Assembly (NCBI GenBank): GCA_964471115.1 | Contig: CAYYFE010000011.1 | Location: 1 to 64,000 of the forward strand | Direction of reading: 5' to 3' | DNA length: 64,000 nucleotides | From: SYFT01 sp964471115 | GTDB lineage: Bacteria; Acidobacteriota; Vicinamibacteria; Vicinamibacterales; SCN-69-37 | Shown here: piece by piece, positions 60,752-64,000 of the stretch | Layout: each line of letters starts with the position of its first letter | Position numbering within the stretch: position 1 is the stretch's first letter | Made by a program: the position numbers and the translations under genes | Notes under the pieces: generated by a model | What the model was told of the DNA's origin: nothing | What the model saw: only the letters and a program-made list of their open reading frames with translations | Databases searched by the model: none

Positions 60752-62149
60752 CTACAGACCGCGTCTCGCGAACAGGTAGTACAGCGGGGCTCCGGCCACG
60801 ATGATGATCAGGCCGTAGAGTGTCTGGCTGGGTTCGGTCCACAGCCGGTGCACGATCATCGCGGCTGAGGCTGCCACGAACACCGCGGGCGCGTAGGGAT
60901 AGCCCCAGGCCTTGAAGGGCCGTTCGGCGCCGGGCTCACGCCAGCGCAGGACGAACAACGCGGCGACGGCGATGCCCGAGAACAACACGATGGCAAATCC
61001 CGTGTAGTTGACCAGGCCCGACAGCGTCGACGACAACACGAGCACGGCGCTCCAGCCCGCCTGCGCCCAGATGGCGCGTGCCGGCGTGCGGTACCGCGGA
61101 TGCACACGCGCCACCGACGGCAGGAACGCGCCGTCGCGCGCCATGGCGAAGTAGACCCGCGGCCCGGCCAGCACCATCGCGCTGATGCTGGCGGCGACGC
61201 TGACGATCGTGAACAGCTGAATCACGTTGCCGGCGACGAACCCGAAGAGCCGCTCGGCCACCGTGTCGGTCAGCCGGCCGTCGGGCACCACGGCCAGATC
61301 GGCCAGCGGCATCGCGTAGAGGTACACCATGTTGAGCGCGACGTAGATGGCGACGACCGCCGCGGTGCCCAGGCCGAGGGCGATCGGCACGTTGCGGCCG
61401 GGGTCGCGAATCTCCTCGGCGACGTACGCGGCGGCGTTCCAGCCCGAGTAGCTGAACATGATGGGAATGAGCGCCAGCAGCCACCCGGTGGCCGGCGTCA
61501 TCACCTCGTGCGAGCTCGACAGATTGCCCCAGGATCCGGATCCCAGCGCCAGGCCGAGCGCGATGAAGATGAGGATGCCCGAGACCTTCAGGCCCGCGAG
61601 AAAGTTGTGGACCAGGCGGCCGGGGCCCAGCCCGCGCATGTGGATGAACGACAGCGCGGCAATGGCGGCCAGCGCGACGATCGTCTGGTTGGTGAGCACC
61701 AGCGGCGCCAGCGGCAGCGGAATGGTGAGCAGCGGCGTGCGATCGGCGGCGGCCGGCACGAACCGGCCCACGGCTTCGGCCAGGAACAGCGCCGTGGCCG
61801 CAATGGCGCCGGAGAACCCGGCGACAAAGGACGTCCAGCCGGTCAGAAAGGCGGCCACGGGCCCGAACGCCTCGCGCAGGTAGACGTATTCGCCGCCCGA
61901 CCGCGGGCGCAGCGCGGCCAGTTCGGCGTAGGCCAGCGCGCCGGCGAACACGAGCACGCCGCCGAGCATCCAGACGCCGAGCATGCCGACGGCCGAGGGC
62001 ACCAGGCCGGCCACGAGGACCGGCACGTAGAAGATGCCGCCCCCGATGACGTTGGACACGATGATGGCCGCCGCATCGAGCGGCCCCAGGCGGCGCTCGA
62101 GCGAAGGCGCGGCGTGGCCGGGCGCGGCCGGCGTCGACGAGGCCGTCAC
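60752..62149 (-). CDS. APC-superfamily amino acid permease
   Basis: The protein has 465 aa from a GTG at 62149 that overlaps the lipoprotein stop (GTGA). Twelve membrane helices. The helix I unwinding motif VIGGGIFY and the GEYVYLREAFGP loop are typical of LAT/amino-acid-transporter-like permeases; later IPIMFSYSGWNAAAYVAEEI marks helix VI. Imports or exchanges amino acids; a role in taking up products of the nearby peptidases is inferred. Confidence 0.88.
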   Translation of the reverse strand: MTASSTPAAPGHAAPSLERRLGPLDAAAIIVSNVIGGGIFYVPVLVAGLVPSAVGMLGVWMLGGVLVFAGALAYAELAALRPRSGGEYVYLREAFGPVAAFLTGWTSFVAGFSGAIAATALFLAEAVGRFVPAAADRTPLLTIPLPLAPLVLTNQTIVALAAIAALSFIHMRGLGPGRLVHNFLAGLKVSGILIFIALGLALGSGSWGNLSSSHEVMTPATGWLLALIPIMFSYSGWNAAAYVAEEIRDPGRNVPIALGLGTAAVVAIYVALNMVYLYAMPLADLAVVPDGRLTDTVAERLFGFVAGNVIQLFTIVSVAASISAMVLAGPRVYFAMARDGAFLPSVARVHPRYRTPARAIWAQAGWSAVLVLSSTLSGLVNYTGFAIVLFSGIAVAALFVLRWREPGAERPFKAWGYPYAPAVFVAASAAMIVHRLWTEPSQTLYGLIIIVAGAPLYYLFARRGL

Positions 62150-62679
62150 AGAGCGGCCGGACCTGTGGGCGGAGCCAGCAGCAGCCGGCGTTCGATCGTG
62201 TACTCGCCGAAGGGCACGAGCCGGCCGCCACGCTTGAGGAAGATCTTGGCCGTCACGTCGCGGAACAGCCGGTGATTGAAGAGTTCACTGCGCGCCTGCT
62301 GTTCCAGCGCAAACCCCTGCTTGGACCGCACGACGATCGGCTCCGTGGCCGTCCCGGGCGCGAGGCCGTCGGAGCCGATGGCCCGCAGGATGATCTCGTC
62401 GAGTTCCTTGGGCTCCTCGAACTCCACGCCCCAGAAAAACACGACCAGGTCGATGGCATTCACCGACTCGGCCGAGGCGTTTTTCAGGCGGAACGTCAGG
62501 CTGGGCACGAGCTTGTTGGCGCCCAGTTCGGTGACCCCGGCATCGTAGTAGCCGGAGGTCAGTTCCTCCATGGTGAGGGCCGTCGCCAGATCGACCTGGT
62601 TGCACCCGGCCGCCGGCAGCAGCGATGCGCCGAGCAGCGCGCACGCGAGCGCCCGGGTCGTCAGCATCCGTCGAAACAT
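62146..62679 (-). CDS. Putative lipoprotein of unknown function
   Basis: The protein has 177 aa from the ATG at 62679 (an upstream in-frame ATG lacks support). The signal peptide ends in lipobox LPAAGC. The mature part reads as a beta-sandwich (LVPSLTFRLKNASAESVNAI) ending IERRLLLAPP, resembling periplasmic DUF3426/LEA-like domains. No catalytic motif. A TACAAT box lies 8 nt upstream of the ATG. Overlaps the permease by 4 bp. Confidence 0.75.
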   Translation of the reverse strand: MFRRMLTTRALACALLGASLLPAAGCNQVDLATALTMEELTSGYYDAGVTELGANKLVPSLTFRLKNASAESVNAIDLVVFFWGVEFEEPKELDEIILRAIGSDGLAPGTATEPIVVRSKQGFALEQQARSELFNHRLFRDVTAKIFLKRGGRLVPFGEYTIERRLLLAPPTGPAAL

Positions 62680-62687
62680 CCCGGGCG

Positions 62688-62693
62688 ATTGTA
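62688..62693 (-). promoter_or_regulatory. Possible -10 box of the lipoprotein gene
   Basis: TACAAT on the minus strand, 8 nt before the ATG at 62679, no Shine-Dalgarno. Same TACAATCG string and similar spacing as at 34773. Confidence 0.4.
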
Positions 62694-62695
62694 GC

Positions 62696-63439
62696 TCAGA
62701 ACTGCGACTCGACGACCCGCTTCTTGATCTCGTCACGCGTCAGTTTGCCCGCATGGAACGCGGCCAGATCGGCTCCCTTGATTCGGAGGATCAACGTGCG
62801 GGAATCGTCCTGCAGACCACGGCCGGGATCCTCTTCGCTGCGCGCGACGACCGACAGCCATTCGGTGTCGGCGATGCCGAGCGGACGCGAATACTCGATC
62901 ATCACATCCACGAGCTTGTCGCGCACCGCCGTGCGATAAAACGCGTTCGGATCGCGCAGGAACGGATCGGTGACCACCGGCGACCGGTCCGTGGGGTCGT
63001 CGGGCACCACGCCGGTCGCGCGGGTCGTCCCGGTCGCTCCGCCCGAGACGGGCCGGGCCCCGGGGCCCGCCGGCGGCAGACGATCGGGCGTGGGCGCCAT
63101 CTGGCTCAGCAGCACCTGGCTTTCCAGAATGATCGGAATCTCGATGTCGAACACCACGCCGTAGCCGTCGAGCGGAAACCCCTTGGCGTGCGCCCGGCCC
63201 ATGAACAACGTGCCCAGCGGCAGCGCCATCTGCGCGCGCATCACCGTTTCCTGGGCGCCCTGCCGCGCCGCGTTTTCGAGCAGCACTTCCATCTGCTGGA
63301 ACTGATACCGGCGCTGCTGAATCTGCGTCTCGGCCGCCTGCGCGTCGCTGCGCGTCTGCGCGCCGAGCGTCACCGCCGACGCGGCCACCACCGCCACGAC
63401 CACCATTCGCGTCACCACACGGGCTCCTTCGGGTCGCAT
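62696..63439 (-). CDS. Secreted protein of unknown function
   Basis: The protein has 247 aa; the ATG at 63439 overlaps the stop of the upstream gene (TAATG). A signal peptide (VVTRMVVVAVVAASAVTLGA) precedes a coiled-coil stretch (DAQAAETQIQQRRYQFQQME) and then a beta-rich part (GFPLDGYGVVFDIEIPIILE), followed by a proline-rich linker and a C-terminal helix (KLTRDEIKKRVVESQF). The family is not recognised, but this order is typical of proteins encoded after an anti-sigma or sigma pair in Acidobacteria. Confidence 0.65.
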   Translation of the reverse strand: MRPEGARVVTRMVVVAVVAASAVTLGAQTRSDAQAAETQIQQRRYQFQQMEVLLENAARQGAQETVMRAQMALPLGTLFMGRAHAKGFPLDGYGVVFDIEIPIILESQVLLSQMAPTPDRLPPAGPGARPVSGGATGTTRATGVVPDDPTDRSPVVTDPFLRDPNAFYRTAVRDKLVDVMIEYSRPLGIADTEWLSVVARSEEDPGRGLQDDSRTLILRIKGADLAAFHAGKLTRDEIKKRVVESQF

Positions 63440-64000
63440 TACTGTTGCCCCTTCGCCGTCTGCTGCTGCACGAGCACCGCGACGGCCTGCTGTACGCCAT
63501 CCAACTGCATCGCCAGCCGGCTGATGCGTTCGTCGTACCCTTTCCGCTCGAGCATGCGTTCCTCGGCCGACAGGCGGAGGTACTCGTAGACACGCGCCCA
63601 CTGCTGTTCGGCGGCCTTCGCCACCAGCGCCTCGGCGTCACCCTCGTGGGCCGACGCGCTCACGCGCTGCAGGCGCGACAGTTCGCCCCGCACCAGGGCC
63701 AGCACCTCGTCGTTGGACAACGAGACCGGGGTGGCCGCCCGATCGCTCGTGGCGGACGGGTCGGGCACCGGCAACGGCACCGCGGGCGCCGGCGTCACGG
63801 CGGCGCTCGACACCGGCGCGGGCCGGGTGAACGCGGCCTGCGCCACGAACCCGCCCGCCGTGCCCAGCACGAACATGAGGCCCGCGGCCGCAGCCATCGC
63901 CCACGCCGGCACCTGGCGATGCCACGGCACCGCGGCGACGGGCGCAAACGGCGTCCACACCGACGAGGTCTCGGGCACCTCCCACGCAAGCAGATCCTCG
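63439..64000 (-). CDS. Membrane-anchored protein, possible anti-sigma factor (5' part outside window)
   Basis: The frame is open to the window edge, so the N-terminus is missing; the visible part begins EDLLAWEVPETSS. One membrane helix (VPAWAMAAAAGLMFVLGTAG) is followed by a Pro/Ala-rich linker and a coiled-coil (~150-185; ERMLERKGYDERISRLAMQL). A cytosolic N-terminus, one helix and a periplasmic coiled coil fit an anti-sigma or sensor protein, but the zinc-binding N-terminal domain that would prove it is not in the window. Confidence 0.6.
   Translation of the reverse strand, partial: EDLLAWEVPETSSVWTPFAPVAAVPWHRQVPAWAMAAAAGLMFVLGTAGGFVAQAAFTRPAPVSSAAVTPAPAVPLPVPDPSATSDRAATPVSLSNDEVLALVRGELSRLQRVSASAHEGDAEALVAKAAEQQWARVYEYLRLSAEERMLERKGYDERISRLAMQLDGVQQAVAVLVQQQTAKGQQ

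Overview
The window is high-GC (roughly 70%, with one AT-richer stretch near 57.5-60.7 kb) and looks like the chromosome of an acidobacterium, most likely of the Vicinamibacteria (subdivision 6) type. The grounds are two PadR plus MacB/FtsX-type 'ADOP' permease pairs, OmpR-type winged-helix regulators fused to TPR or WD40-like repeats, many secreted peptidases and amidohydrolases, a B12-dependent ribonucleotide reductase and an outer-membrane (Omp85/TamB) gene set. The taxonomic call is inference from gene content. I see no rRNA, tRNA, CRISPR array, transposase or phage gene.

Region 1 (1-26.3 kb) is a mosaic of secreted enzymes and regulators. It holds a truncated LVIVD-type protein, a winged-helix/TPR regulator, a SurA-like lipoprotein, an S9 prolyl-oligopeptidase, ADOP permease plus PadR, an M14 carboxypeptidase, a PHP phosphoesterase and an M28 aminopeptidase. 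These are followed by two small secreted proteins (one intradiol-dioxygenase-like), a second ADOP/PadR pair with a winged-helix/WD40 regulator, an amidohydrolase, a GNAT acetyltransferase and NrdJ. Gene borders here carry short intergenic tandem repeats of 7, 8, 9 or 10 bp, an 80-bp near-perfect palindrome, and a terminator built from one of the tandem repeats.

Region 2 (26.7-40.3 kb, plus strand) is a glycan-assembly locus. A CPBP intramembrane protease is followed by three related polytopic GT-C-like proteins, another GT39-like protein, four GT-B glycosyltransferases and a zinc-ribbon methyltransferase. Most genes overlap by 4 bp (ATGA/GTGA). No flippase, polymerase or sugar-nucleotide synthesis gene is present.

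Region 3 (55.9-40.3 kb, minus strand) is a run of eleven genes with overlaps or gaps under 10 bp: hslV, hslU, an LptM-like/FN3 lipoprotein, an FAH-family hydrolase, a fructose-6-phosphate-aldolase-type transaldolase, an acyl-CoA carboxylase (carboxyltransferase, biotin carboxylase, biotin carrier), TamB, an Omp85 protein that reads as having seven POTRA domains, and a small SurA-N-like periplasmic protein. It links proteolysis, acyl-CoA carboxylation and outer-membrane assembly.

Region 4 (56.1-64 kb) has a PEGA-domain secreted protein and a small membrane protein. After these comes an AT-richer three-gene unit on the minus strand: a 12-cysteine secreted miniprotein, a membrane-anchored DsbA-like oxidoreductase and a large secreted beta-sandwich-type protein. 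Its promoter has a consensus TTGACA and a near-consensus GATAAT separated by a 20-bp spacer made mostly of a run of C/G, the layout of a phase-variable promoter. This is the most striking signal in the window. The window closes with an APC permease, a lipoprotein and two envelope-associated genes, the last cut by the window edge.
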